From positions 7,590,501 to 7,654,500 of the forward strand of contig BSBN01001017.1 of assembly GCA_027924645.1 (NCBI GenBank): a stretch of 64,000 nucleotides of DNA, read 5' to 3'. Origin of the DNA: Cunninghamia lanceolata. Taxonomy: Eukaryota > Streptophyta > Pinopsida > Cupressales > Cupressaceae. Below are positions 49,516 through 61,937 of this stretch, piece by piece (within the stretch, counting starts at the first letter, position 1; each line of letters opens with the position of its first letter). The notes beneath the pieces are model-generated. The model had not been told where the DNA came from. It worked only from the letters and a program-made list of their open reading frames with translations, and ran no database searches. The translations under genes were made by a program, and so were the position numbers.

Positions 49516-50868
49516 TGTTGAATGTCAGGAACACTAAGAGGGGGGTGAATTAGTGTTCTAAAAAGCCTTTTGATGCCCTTTAACTTTCAACCATTTTCTA
49601 AAATTAATTAAACAGAAGCATAACATGCATATAAACAACAACCATAAAAGCATGACACATAGACACCAAGATTTTTACATGGAAAACCCAAAATGGGAAA
49701 AACCACAGAGAGGATTATCTCTCAAATATATATTGCAACCTTTACAAATAATGATGTTTAGGCTTGGTCACTCCACAGGCCTGGAACATGCTGGCTCACT
49801 GCAATGAAGTACAACTAGGTCTAGCAAGCCTACTACCTCAACCTGAAACCTAGCAAGATTACAATAGGGGCAGTTAAACCCTAATGGATGCTCACTGCTA
49901 GGATTACTACCTTGATGAAGAAAGCTCATTGTAAAGTAAATTGCACATGAAAACTAAATACTGCAAAAGCATCTTTCACTATGCGAGAGTGCAGTCATTT
50001 AGCAACTGAATTCTGAATCCCAAGTCTTCATCACTACTAATCTTCTAACTCTGCTCTACTATTTGCATGCCTATGCCAAATCACACACTCTTCACCCACT
50101 ATACAATTGAAATTCATTGCCTTTATATATCCATACCATGATTTGATCCATAATCAAGTCGGCATCAAGACTTGAAACGTGTACATAGAAGGATGTGGCT
50201 TGTTGGCTTAATCCAATGGACTATATATTATGTGGACCCAAAACTTTTCCCAAACATGTTCATATGGGTCAGCTCTAATCATTCAATCACTTAGATAGAT
50301 CTTTCAAACATTATCTCTTCTCCGCACAATGATTTAACATCCTAGTCAGCCTGTTCTTCAAGAGTATGCTTAATAGGTTCATTTGCTAACTTACAACTTT
50401 TACTGCAGATCTCAAAACATCTCCAAAATCATATGAAAGACTCTTCATACATTCCCAAACTTACCCTCAGAATTGCAAGGCATGATATCATCTTGTGGAG
50501 AAATACGGACCATTAGAACTCAGACTCTGTCTCTATCAAACTCTGTCAAACACTATGCTGATACTTAGTAGCTTGTAACTATCTTTCTGGTGGACTTCAG
50601 ATCTCCCAACTCTATAATTAGACACTTCATATAAGTGTTTACAACACCTCAAACCCACATAACAAAATACTTATTTGCAAAGAAATGCAGACAATTGCAC
50701 TGTACCTTGTTCATTGTTCCTGCTATATCTTCGCTTACTCAAACTTAGACATTTCTTCAAGGTGACTTTTGGAGTTATCTCTTCCTATCATGGCGATAAG
50801 ATCTCTAGGCCTTGTTTCCATCAATGACAACATACAAGTTCATAACGGAGTAGTGTCTCTTGCCAATA
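49516..50868 (-). repeat. 5' LTR of E2, 1353 bp
   Basis: It matches 20334-21692 through its length with about 7% differences. The last bases are ta instead of ca. It is followed by the target duplication agatc. Confidence 0.9.
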
Positions 50869-50873
50869 AGATC
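50869..50873. repeat. Target-site duplication of E2, right copy (agatc)
   Basis: Identical to 20329-20333. Confidence 0.9.
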
Positions 50874-52445
50874 TGCCTTTGGAACAACATAAATTAGAAG
50901 TCAATGTATAGATGGAGGAAGAAGAGATATCTTATCAGGATAATGGTCATGAGAATGAACAAGTACCTAAGAGAGAAACAAATAAGGTAGAGGTAGAAAA
51001 ACCCCAAGATTCTAAAGAGGAAGGAATGCCAAAGGATGGAGAAAAAGTCCGTCAGGTAGGTGATGATCAGGACAAGGAAGAAGATGTAAATGAATAAAGT
51101 CAAAAGGATCATCAAGTTATGATAGAGTAGAACAATACTAGTCCTCATATAGATCCACTACCATCACAAGATGAGTAGGATAAGAATGAAGAGGTAATAT
51201 AAAATGTCCCTGCACATGAGGATGAGCTTGATGAGGAGGTGCTCAATGAACAAGAAAAGGAGTCTTCATCACCAAGGGTGGAGTAAAACACTGAATTACA
51301 AGATGTTCACATTGAACATACAGACCGGTAAGGGTCTACAGATGATGTGCCATATTGGCTACGACAAGAGGTACAAGCACATCCACCTAGTGTTGCATCA
51401 AATTTTGATATTGCTTCATTATTTTCGGCCAATATAGCTAAGGCAAGGAGAAGGGCTAGGGCCACATCAGCAATAAAGAGAGATCAAGTAATAGGTAGGA
51501 GGATATCTGAAGTAGCTATATATGTGGTAGACAAAGAAAAAGCTATAAATGACCACTATTGACTTGGGCTTTGCTATAGAGCAACAAGAAGGCCAAGAGG
51601 CCAAAGATATAATTGATTTTTTATTAAAAAGTGTAGAGAGAGAGAAGAACAAAAGTAAGGTGCACAAGGAGCACATTGCTCAATTGCATATATTCATAAA
51701 GGGCCTAATAGATCCAAATAATATGTCACTCAGCACATCCACCCCACTGACCATTATATGATAGGATGAGGAGACATGGCTTGATATTATGAAACATAAA
51801 GCACATATGATGGATAATTGTTTCATCCAATTCATCACAGAGGCAGAGCAGGTGATAAAGACCTCTCTTGATAATTGGAACTTGCTTAGCACATTGAAGA
51901 GCAAGGTAGATAAATTGTAGAAGGAGGTTGGGCAAAGGTCCATCAAGATTAAGAAACATTTGAGTGCCATATCAGAAATGAAATGCATAGATGCCAATGT
52001 TCTAGTCTACAATAAGATATTAAATAGCCAGATATCTAAGCTATTGAGCATATGGTATGAGGACTCCAAATTTGAGAGTGATATCTTTAGGAAGTACAAT
52101 ACAAAGCTTAGGGATATTAGTGTCAGGTTGCACAAACTCCTATCGAATGAAGTAGAAATCTTGAAGGCTCTTGAAGAAAAGGTGGAAGGGAAGATTGAAA
52201 ATCAAGATGCAGACTTTGTAGTTAAGGCCTTCCAAGACAATTTCAAGCTTACTACAGATGATCCTCTTAATCATTTATTAGAAGATACTATCAACAAGGC
52301 TATGAGGATGAAGGAAAAGGTGGAAAAATATAATGAGACGTTGAATAGCAGAAAGAACAAATGGTCTACATTACAAGCACAATTGAAGTCACAAGAACAT
52401 GCAGTCATCAAAGCCAAAGTCCAAGATGGAGGTGAAATTGAATAG
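50874..52445 (+). pseudogene. Copy X (+), third segment: acidic region and C-terminus
   Basis: An acidic stretch (MEEEEISYQDNGHENEQVPK and on) leads to RRARATSAIKRDQVIGRR, which matches X-B RKARITSAIRRDLVTGRR. The DLGFAIEQQEGQEAKDIIDF segment matches X-B DLGFANEDQEGQEGKDIIDS. The C-terminal part (NSQISKLLSIWYEDSKFESD, LEEKVEGKIENQDADFVVKA) looks coiled-coil and reaches TAG at 52443-52445. A base change in frame occurs near 51555. Stops are again largely TAG. Confidence 0.72.
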
Positions 52446-53350
52446 ATAGTACAAGCATATGAACCCATCAAGGGAGTGATAAGTGTGCTAGAATATGAAG
52501 AATAGACATGATGCACATGATCATGTGCATGATATTCTACAAGAGGGTTGCCAGCTGGCAACCTGTGCCATGTGTTTTCCCATTGACTTGGTCAAAGAGT
52601 AATATGGACCATTGATCTTAATGGATAGATTCTGATCTTAGGATCATTTTGTAAGTGCATTTTGTATTCATTCAAAACTTAATTGAGATTAGATTGTTGG
52701 AGCATCAGGACTAATTCTCAAGGCTAATTGTAAATGTACATCTCTTTCGTAGACTTAATGAAGAAGAAGCTCTAGATTACATATAATCGTAAACTTTGAG
52801 TAATTTGTGAATGGATTCTTGGCTTATACTTTGATTTGTTGTGTCCCTTGGAGTGCAATTCAAGTTGTCCATGTTGTTTTCATTCTATTTCCATCAAAGT
52901 TAGCATCAACCATATCTAGTTGTGGAACATCCTGGTGAACATATGGTTTGATTTCCTTCTCTTCATGATAGTATCAGGAATGTATATGGATCAATAGCTA
53001 AAGATTCACTTATTTTAGTAAAGTTTTAGCAAGCATTCATTCAAATTTATTTGATTTCATTTTAAAAAACACTATCACAATTACAAAGGTTAACCTCAAT
53101 TGTTGAAAGATTTATAGAAAGTAGGTGAAATTCTAGATGTCCAAACATCAGTTCCAAGAATTAGAAATGTAAGACCCCTTGAATGGAAAATAGCAAGGCA
53201 CATCAAACTAATGAGCAACATCAGTAGATTATGAACTAATCCATAGAGACTTGGGATCATGAATTCTTTGAATTCATTATTTCTTTCAAGATTATAAAGG
53301 TTTTATTTGCATTTATTTATCTATGTTTGTTTATGCCTAACATCATAACT
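52446..53350 (+). other. 3' untranslated region of copy X
   Basis: It aligns with the reverse complement of 13438-14400, including ggaacatcctggtgaacata, and ends near tgcctaacatcat at about 53345. No ORF of note. Confidence 0.6.
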
Positions 53351-53800
53351 AACATAAATCGGCACTTGGATATCATCTCTACATTTACGCAAGGTGATCT
53401 TGACAAAGTTCATAAGAATTTATTACATTTTAGGTATCTGTGCAAAGTCTCACTTGTTGCAAGTTGATTTAAGAGTTATGATCATAAATATCTTAGTCTT
53501 GTACATGAATACTTTGAGCTTTGCAATCAATTGTTTCAAGTCTCCAATATTAAGTCACTACTCAGGTTTTCTTGCAAATATCCTACAAAATCCCATTGTC
53601 ATGATTAGATAATCTAATATTTATAGTCAGGAATTCAATTCCATGTACATATGTGCATTTTGCACAAATATTGTGCAAATATCTAGTTACTATAGATTTT
53701 TGATCTTAAATATCCATCCCAAAGGATCATATTCTATGATCTTTGTGAATATTCAACAAAAATATTCACATTGTATCTAATACCAGGTGCAAATCCCTTG
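53351..53800 (+). other. Unassigned AT-rich stretch left of E5 gag
   Basis: I see no gene, LTR boundary or PBS. It may be E5 leader or anonymous DNA. A palindrome tgcacaaatattgtgca lies near 53670. Confidence 0.35.
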
Positions 53801-55175
53801 GACTCTTTGAAGAATTGCCTATTCGTGGACTTAGACCCCATACAAATGATATTCATCATACTCTTGAGTCTAGTGCGTACTCATCTTCATCCAGACATAC
53901 TGTAACACCTCCAATGTCTCCAACTATATCTCAGACACCTCTAGGATCTATATTTATACCTTAAATACCTCAAGTACCAGTCACAATGTCTTTCTTTGCA
54001 ACTTAGTCACCACTTCAGTTTACGACATACCATCGTTTGCCTAAAAACCTTGACAAAATATGTACAAAGTATTACCCTTATCAGGATGCATAAGATCACA
54101 TTAGAACCTATAAGGAAGCTTACTTTAGAGCAAGGAAAGAACATCAAGATTTTGTGTGCAGACTGTTTCCTTATTCCTTAGGAGAAGAAGCCTATAGCTG
54201 GTACATCAGTCTTACTGAATCAACCATCCGTACCTGGGATGCCTTAGAAAAAGCTTTCTTAGGAAGATTCAAAATACCAGTAGATCTAGCTGTCACTTAT
54301 CACATGTTTGCCACAATCAAGAGAGGTAAAGGAGAGATGATCTCTAACTTCAATGCTAGGTTTCAGAAAATGTATTCCAAGCTAGTTGCTCCATACAATG
54401 TAGTTGATGAGGCATCCAGATCCATATACTATTCAACTTGAGATCCCTTGACATCCATGTTCATCAGAAGAACACATCTAGCTATCACTTCACTAGCAGG
54501 TGCTTTTGAAGAAGCCATTAAAGTCAATCAAAAATTAACACCAGGCTTTATGCCTAATGCTAGATACCCTACATATCCTATACAACCATAGGGAAGTGGA
54601 GTCATGATACCTCCAACCATTATGCCTAGTCCCCTGCAAGTACCTCCACTCAGTATTATGCCTCCTCCAAATGGAAATGGTCAGATGATACCTCATCCTA
54701 GACAAACACCTCAGAATGCAGAGAAAAATAATAATAGCAGTTCATTCTTCAAACCTCAGCAATAAAACATAGTAGCTAAGGTTTAGGAAGAAAACAATGA
54801 CATTAAAGAAATATCCGTACAACTAAGGAAGTTGACCATTGAGATTACATACATCAGAATCCAAATTTCTGTTCTCAACCAAATCATAACAGAGCATATC
54901 CTGATAGAGGATATGGAAACAATAATGATAGATCTGAATATCCTGACAAAGGATATAACAATGAAAGGAACTTCAACAACAATAACAATAATACTACTCC
55001 TAGGTCACCTAGAACATGGAACACTAGGCCAAACAATGGTTCATTACCATCACCATTGGATAATCAGCCTTGTAATGAACCTAAACAAACAACCAGGGTG
55101 AACCTAGCAGAAGCTACACTCACTAATTGGTGTAGGATGTACAATACTAATGCACATGCAGAGCTAGATTGTCCA
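53800..55175 (+). pseudogene. E5 gag pseudogene, left part
   Basis: The core reads DHIRTYKEAYFRARKEHQDF, YSLGEEAYSWYISL, TWDALEKAFLGRF and MISNFNARFQKMYSKL, typical of Gypsy retrotransposon gag. A Pro-rich part (IMPSPLQVPPLSIMPPP) and a Cys motif (NWCRMYNTNAHAELDCP) follow. There are TAA and TAG stops and a frame change near 54830. The last codon cca ends at 55175, at the E4 LTR. Confidence 0.8.
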
Positions 55176-56303
55176 TGTTGGAAACAAGGTAGATAACTGA
55201 GAGGGGGGGTGAATCAGTTATCTCAAAATTTCTTTTTCTTTTTGTTATCTTAATAATTAGAGTTGCATCAAAACTTGAAAGCATATGTAATCATAAGAAC
55301 AAAAATAAAATCAACACATAGACACAAGAATTTTTGCATGGAAACCCTATTAAGGGAAAAACCATGGGGTGACTAACCCAAGATTGTATTCTCTATTAAA
55401 AGAATAAAGGAGTACAAAATGGCACTTGCCAATTAGGGCTTACTACCTGAGCACACTGATCACAAGAGGCACACTACCTACAAGAGACTCACTGTCTATA
55501 GAACTTACAGAAGATAGTCAAGTGTTTGAATTGATGAGAAGCATCTACAAATGCAAGAGCTTAGTTTTGGTTTAGGCACAATACACTGATTCGATGCACT
55601 TCATTCTTCCTCTGTTTTAATATTGTTGCTCTGTCACATACCAAACTTGATTTGTTGCTTTCACACTTATCCCTGCTTTTCTTTGCACTTTATTTCATCA
55701 CTTGTACATTCCACACCACTACATACTAGAATCCATCTGGTATATATATCCACATCAAGGATTTCATCAACTTTCTAGTCGGCAACAAGAATGCTCAAGA
55801 TATTTACAAGTTACTGATCTGTCCACTAAATCCATGTTTGATTTGTGATGTGTATCATCAGCATAGGCATAGAAGTCATTAGTCATGTCGTCCAACAACG
55901 TATAATCCCACATATTGCTTGATGAACACCTTTTACTCATCTAGATCAAAGTCTGATACTCTGTTGGTCAGTTCTTCCTCTGTCTACTCTAGCTGATTGG
56001 AACCCAACACTCAGATGCTCATATCTTTTTCATGCTTTATCACCGGAGGCTAAATCTCTAGAATAGAGTAGTCATGATACCCTTCTTTACTTGTCAAAGT
56101 CTGCAACTTGCTGAGTTACACCATCTGAGAGATTTGGACCTAATTGTCGGACCTTGTTACATATTTTGTTCTTGTTCATCGGACCAAAACAATCTTCAAA
56201 ATGACTTCCGTTATAGACATACTATGTACTGTGGATGTGTGGGATAGACTTTGTTTCCATCAATGACAACACTCACAAAGCCACACAGTGTCTCTTGCCA
56301 ACA
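55176..56303 (-). repeat. 3' LTR of E4, 1128 bp
   Basis: TG...CA ends. It shares with the other Copia-type LTRs the words gggaaaaaccatggggtgac and gagggggggtgaatcagtt. Confidence 0.93.
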
Positions 56304-56317
56304 ATCTCCTCCTTTGG
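56304..56317 (-). other. Polypurine tract of E4
   Basis: The reverse strand reads ccaaaggaggagat, adjacent to the 3' LTR. Further ccccct blocks lie near 56365, 56410 and 56450, the last within ctccccctttgacatcaatg, the block also seen in E2 and Copia-1. Confidence 0.82.
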
Positions 56318-56546
56318 CATTGATGGCAACACTTAGTGAAAAATGGCTAAGTGTTGCAGTAACTCCCCTTGGCTAATGCTCTATCTTTTGCACTATTTTA
56401 CTAGAGCTCCCCCTTCACTAGATTTTACATCTTTCACTACTCCTCACTCCCCCTTTGACATCAATGGAAAAGGGCAGAATCGACATACCAAAATTTTGCA
56501 AAAATTAACCTATACATGGTCACATAAGTATATACATATGTTATAC

Positions 56547-59500
56547 TTACATATACTTAAGTATATCCGCAAAAGTGGCCTTCAACTGTACAAATTCTAT
56601 GGCCCAGCTTTGCTTCATCCTATCCAAAATGGAGATGTGACCACTCAACAAAAATGCATATGCTTCTGCCCTTCTTAAATCTGCCGGATCACTAGTCTAG
56701 GCTGTGGTCTGAGCATCTGTCAAGGCCTCATGCATTGCCTCTAGCTTAGGGATAATTATCCCTCTTAGTTCACTCATTCTATTTATTATGTTCTTCTTTT
56801 CTTTGTAAAGCCTCTTTATTTCATTTATGATGACAATAGCTTGGCATTCTTGATTCATTAAAGAGGTAGTAAGGGGATCAAAATTCTGAGATAAACTTGA
56901 TAGTTTACCTTCTTATTCTTTCACCTTCTTTTCAATGTCCTCTGTCACTTTGGGCCAAGATAGACAAAATTTGTATATGTCCCCACCATCTTTAAGAGCA
57001 TTTTAAAGGCTCTTTATTCCAATGTCTAGGGATTCAAAGTGAGTGCTAACAGAATTTACCAAAGATATCAGGTTGCTGGATGGTGAGGCCAAAGGATCCT
57101 TTTGGAATCATGGCATGATCTTCTCTAGCATCTAGATGTAATCTCCAATAGTTCACAGTCTTCCATGTGAGATTTTAGGAGTTTTTATTCTGCTTTGGCT
57201 TGAGCAAACTATGTTATTTTCATTGTCTAAACCGGAGAGAGAGTCAAAATTTAGTGGCCCTTGAAATAGCTCTGGTTCATCTATCTCCATCATTTCTTTG
57301 TTTAATAAGTTCTTCACTGCCTCTTCAGTGTCTCCTGTCGGTGATTGAGTCTTCTTTTCTTTTGGGATATTAGAATAGTCATCATTGGTCTTTTCTACTT
57401 GTTCTTCTTCTTTTCCCTTAACCTCTTCTTCTTGAATCACCTTCTCTTCTCCTCTATCTTCTCCTTTAGCTTCAGAGTGTAGAATGTCTGTAGTGGGATC
57501 TAGAGGAGAGATGTCACTGGAGTTTTTTGCTTCATGAACTTCCTCTTCTAGAATAGAGGAATCCAAGTCCTTAGACTTCTCTTTATCTATCTCTTTTGAT
57601 CCTTCTACATCAGAAGATTCTTCATTGGTTACATTTAATACTTCAACATCCATTGTAGAAGGTTCTTCAACTAATTCCTCTATAATAGGAAGACTGAATC
57701 TTTTCAAAGCATTCCAAAGGATATCTTTTGTCTCACTTGCTACTTGGTCAGTTTCTCCAAGCATAAGTTTATTCATTCTTGCCTTACTCCAGAACTCATC
57801 CTTACAATCCTTAAAAATCATGCCCATTTGTTTTGGAGTGATAGAAGGATAAAGATGAATCATTATTTGTTCCCAAATCTCTAGGTCTTTTGCCTTTGCA
57901 TTATCTTTTATCAGTTCAAGTACCTTTTCTAGACTCTTGGGAATTAATGATATAATTTCAATAAAAGCTTTATTGTAAATATTCAGGTACCTAACAGTAG
58001 CTTCTTCCAAATCCTCTTATCAGTATCACTGTATTCATCATAGAACTCTATTACTGGCTGCAGGTTCCCATCCATAGTAACTGCCTTGATGATGTCATCA
58101 ATGGAAAGAGTGGGCTTTTCAACAAATTCTTCTACCTTTTCTTCCTTATTTTTACTAGTAGAGAATTCCCTGGATGTTTTCTTCTTCTTCATTTTCTTGA
58201 TTTGCTCATCAGATTATGTTTCTTCATCATCTTTAAGACTTGTGTATGACCTTGTGGCTTTGGTCTTCATCCTCTTTTCTCCTTTTATGGATGTCTTGAA
58301 TTTCAGTTTGGTGGCCCTTGAGCTTTTAGGAGTGGCAAGTGCAAAGCTCTTGGAGGATCTAGTCTGGGAGGAGGCTTGTACTAGAACATCTCCTTTCTTT
58401 GCTTCTTGTTTCTCTTTCTCAGCCTTCTCCATTTTCTCTCTGTTTGTATCTACTACCTCTTTTGATAGGCCAAATCTTTTGGCAATTTCCTTAACTTCCC
58501 TTCTTACTTTCCTCTTTATCTCTGGTTGTCTTAACTCAACATGTATTTTTACACTTAGTTCTTGAAAGGTGCCAAACCTTTTTGCTTCAGGGTCCTTAGG
58601 CTGGCTCAACAGGTGTTGAATATGTAGCTCCAAGATTTTTTCATCGACCTCATATCCCAAAGGCATTATCCACACAGTTCTGGGCTCAACTGCCTTCATT
58701 AGGCATTGATCAGTGTCAACCATGAAGCACACTGTCCTTGTATTTCTCAACTATGGATTGAGGTATCCTCTATCTGGCTTGCTTCATGCTTTGGAAGTTC
58801 TTAAAGTAACCCCAGAGAGCTGTGTTCTAAGCTTTAGCATCACCAAGTCCATACATATAATCTCTAATCTGGATTGCAACTAGTTTATCATTTTGCCAAA
58901 CCCAACCACTAGATCCGGGTAGCTCATTCATATAGTAGAAGAATAGACACAGTATTAGACAACCATATTTAAAGGAATTCTTCTTATCCTTTTTGATCTT
59001 CTATAGGTTTTCTAACAGTTGATTTAGAAGTTCACATAGGTCATAATTTGTATCTTCCCTTAGCATCTGATATGCTGCATAGATTGTTGTCCCAGACATA
59101 GAATTCTCCTTGCTAGAATGATAGATCTTGTACCTAATTATCATTGAGGCAAACTTGACATGCAGATCTATGATGTCATCTATGGTCATTGCTCTTTTAT
59201 CAAATTTAGATCCAATGGCTTCAGTTACTATCTGGTTCTCGATAGATTTAAGTGTAGGTAACCCACCAGATGAGTGCAGTCCAGTCACTGCCCTGATGGC
59301 ATCTTTAGTTATTTTGAAGGGCCTCATTAACCACATGAAATTATCATGCATAATTCTTAGGACATACTAAACCCAATCATCTTCTACAAAAGATGGAAAG
59401 TGTATGCAATGTCTAAAGTGTTTATCCCAGAAGGCCTTGAATTCAGGTTTGAGTTCAAAACTCTCATCTATTAGCTATTTGTGATAGATGTCCATCAATT

Positions 59501-59681
59501 TTGAGTCTCCAAACTCCTCAATGTTGGCATGGATATAGACCCTAACATCTTCTACGTGCAATACCCTATGCGGAATACTAGAAAATGCGCCTAAAGAATC
59601 AACTTCTAGAGATTTATACGGGTATTTCTTGAATTTAGGACGTGGCCTATCAGTGATCTTTACAACCATTGGAGTAGCCAT
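56547..59681 (-). pseudogene. E4 ORF2: large unrecognised protein, broken
   Basis: The ATG at 59681 begins MATPMVVKITDRPRPKFKKY. Then come GAFSSIPHRVLHVEDVRVYI, WLMRPFKITKDAIRAVTGLH, MSGTTIYAAYQMLREDTNY, a segment ending YKDSVCFMVDTDQCL, MPLGYEVDEKILELHIQHLL, a Lys/Glu-rich stretch (near 58400-58480), YDEYSDTDKR and MEEATVRYLNIYNKAFIEII. A long acidic part (57600-57250) precedes a C-terminal coiled-coil-like region (GGDIYKFCLSWPKVTEDIEK). It has roughly 1,040 codons with several stops and frameshifts near 58780 and 58015. E2 ORF2 is its homologue. Similarity in layout to family X is noted, homology unproven. Confidence 0.7.
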
Positions 59682-59816
59682 CTTGCAAAATATTCAGAGA
59701 GAGATTTTCAGAATGGAAGTACCTTTTTATGCTTTAAGGTTTGAAATAGGAGCCGGAACAAATCGCTAGCTGAATTTGATTTCTAGTTGATCTTTCAGTG
59801 AATTGTAGAAACTTTG

Positions 59817-60272
59817 TGTTGGTGTGAATAGGGTTATCACCTAACCGGTTTACCCTTGTGTGGATAATTCACATTATTTAACTATTTACTAATTAAATAA
59901 TATTCACACATCACACATAATTCACACATGTTAAGTTGACTTAGTGAGTCTACTAGATGTCTAGTTGTGTCTAGTTGAGTCTAGTTGTGTGTTGAGTTGT
60001 TGATAGTTGTTGGAGTGAGTTGTCTTATCCTCCACATGTGCAATTAGTTATCATACTCTAATTGACACATGTTGTAGGAATATCTCCACTTTCCACACCA
60101 CCTCTCTAGCTCTCACCTTGCCTTTATAAGTAAGGCATATCATGTACATTGTAACAATAACAACAATCTTTTGCATTCATTGATAGAATAGCATTATTCT
60201 TTCATTTGATCTCTCTTGTGCTTTCATGAAGTCCTAGATCCTAGGTGGCTCCAATCATAGCCAAATCTAACA
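59817..60272 (+). repeat. Solo LTR, 456 bp, inside E4
   Basis: It begins tgttggtgtgaa and ends aatctaaca. The flanks ctttg at 59812-59816 and 60273-60277 are an exact 5-bp duplication. A TATA-like ctttataagtaagg near 60123 gives the orientation. No internal region or second LTR is present, so this is a recombined solo LTR of another family. It lies between E4 ORF1 and ORF2. Confidence 0.88.
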
Positions 60273-60277
60273 CTTTG

Positions 60278-60708
60278 TTGCAGAGCTCTTCTTTTCTTCT
60301 TCATAAATGCAAGTGTGAAAATGATGAGTGAAATAACCCTTTTATCCTTGCGCAAACCCTAACTTCCTTTTGTAATAAATGCACAACTTAAGTTATCTGG
60401 TTACCCTATTTTAAGAGAGATCTTCTCGAATCATTATGTTGAACTTAGAATCATTGTCAGTGAGGATTGACAATGTATCTTATTTTCTTCAATCATGCCA
60501 TGAATCAAAGTATTTCAATTCTGAATCATACTGGATCTATCTGTGAAAATCCTGCATTACCAAATAGCTGTGAGAACCAGATTAACTTGAGCAGTTATAA
60601 GTCTTATAAAACTCCATGCGGATCTTTCACATTTTGACTAAAGATTATTTGAAGGTTTTTTTGAGAACCTTTTAATCCGTGACTCCCCCTAAGCCAAAGC
60701 TCACCTGT
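60278..60708 (-). other. E4 spacer between ORF1 and ORF2
   Basis: About 430 bases with no recognisable coding sequence apart from frame fragments. A purine block (ttagggggagtca on the reverse strand) lies near 60685. Confidence 0.4.
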
Positions 60709-61872
60709 TTAGTTTCTGGAAGGAATATCAGCACCAGATTGTGGTGCAGATCCATCCCCAATATTTTATGTACTCTTCTTCACCCAAATCTTTCTCATCT
60801 CCTTTTGAACTTCATCTGTATTCACTTTACCTTTACCCTTATCTTGTTTTTGATTATGTTGCACCAGACCTTTTTTACCCTAATTTTTACTTCTGCAGAA
60901 TTTGGCAATATGACCGGATCTATTGCAATTGTAACAGACAACATTTCTTTTCTTATTTGATTGATATCCTCTTGATCTACATTGATTAACCACATGTCCC
61001 ATTCTATTGCATGCAAAGCATCTACTATTGAATGAATTGTTTATTTGCATATTTCTTCATTCATGAGATTTGTGACCATACCTTTTGTAGTTGAAACATT
61101 GTCTGGAGAAGGATGGATTAGTCTGATTTATTCTCCTCTTGCACTGAGTTGATTTATGACTGAAATTGTTGCAATTGAAGCAATATCCATTGAAGGATGG
61201 ATATCTTTGAGCATTTGGTTGCCTTACTGGAGGTCTTCTAGGCCTGTTTCTTTGATTTCCTGATCCAAAGTTCTTCTGACCAGATCTAGATATTTCACCT
61301 TTCTCATATGCCAAGCCACACTTATCATCTACCCTCTTTTGTCTTTCAAGAAGAACTTTAAGTTGAGCTGAGCTTATCTTGAATTTTTCTTTGTATTCAT
61401 TTGTTGTTTGAAGATCTTGTTTAAGAGTGTCTATCTAATTCTCAAGTTGTTCTTCATTGTCTCTAGCTTCTTCAAGATCTGATTCAAGATGCCTGATTAT
61501 TCTGTCCATTTTGTGGAAGTCCTTTGTTTTCTCCTTGAGGGATTGTTTTAGATTATCTTCAATTTCTTGGGTGAATCTCATAACCCCTTATTCCATTTCA
61601 TGCCTTACCATAATGACTTCTTTTGATAGCTTCTCACATAGCCTATTTTTCTCATCTAGATCTTCATTAGTATCATTGACTTCATTCTGATTGGCTAATT
61701 TTTTAAGTAGTTCCTTTCTCTTTTTCATAGAGATAATCAATTTTTCTTTTAGCTCATTTATGAAATCATCAGCTTGTTTGAGTCTTTCTCTCAAGTTATT
61801 GACTTCAGAGTGGGATTATTCAAGATCATCTAGGGCAGACTGAAGTTGTTCCTTCATACCATATATATCCAT
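60709..61872 (-). pseudogene. E4 ORF1: coiled coil plus four CCHC-type knuckles, ~388 codons
   Basis: The ATG at 61872 begins MDIYGMKEQLQSALDDLE. Residues 1 to about 200 are heptad-rich (LRERLKQADDFINELKEKLI), ending YKEKFKISSAQLKVLLERQK, which matches E2. A basic linker RPRRPPVRQPN leads to knuckles CFNCNNFSHKSTQC (about residue 229), a broken one (CFNYKRYGHKSHE then stop), CFACNRMGHVVNQC (about 284) and CYNCNRSGHIAKFC (about 311). In-frame stops lie after ALDDLE, after RHEME, in the QLEN part and in the second knuckle; the end is TAA at 60711. Probably a Gag-like RNA-binding protein. Confidence 0.77.
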
Positions 61873-61923
61873 TGAGATTCCCAAATCTTCCTCAAGCTGT
61901 TAGGCTTTGTTTAGAGGAACTTG

Positions 61924-61935
61924 GCTCTGATACCA
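61924..61935 (-). other. Primer-binding site of E4
   Basis: The reverse strand reads tggtatcagagc, identical to that of Copia-1, two bases from the 5' LTR. Confidence 0.9.
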
Positions 61936-61937
61936 AT

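Larger units (their letters stand above)
20334..50868 (-). mobile_element. E2: pol-less Copia-like LTR element, split by E1
   Basis: The LTRs at 20334-21692 and 49516-50868 both begin tgttgaatgt, and the flanking 5-bp duplication agatc is exact at 20329-20333 and 50869-50873. The two LTRs differ by about 7% in the first 400 bases by eye. Reverse-strand order is 5' LTR (right), PBS, ORF1, ORF2, polypurine tract, 3' LTR (left). E1 interrupts ORF2 at 22972-45671; without E1 and its extra target copy, E2 is about 7.8 kb. No reverse transcriptase, RNase H or integrase motif is present in the interior. E4 is a second member of the same kind. Confidence 0.9.
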
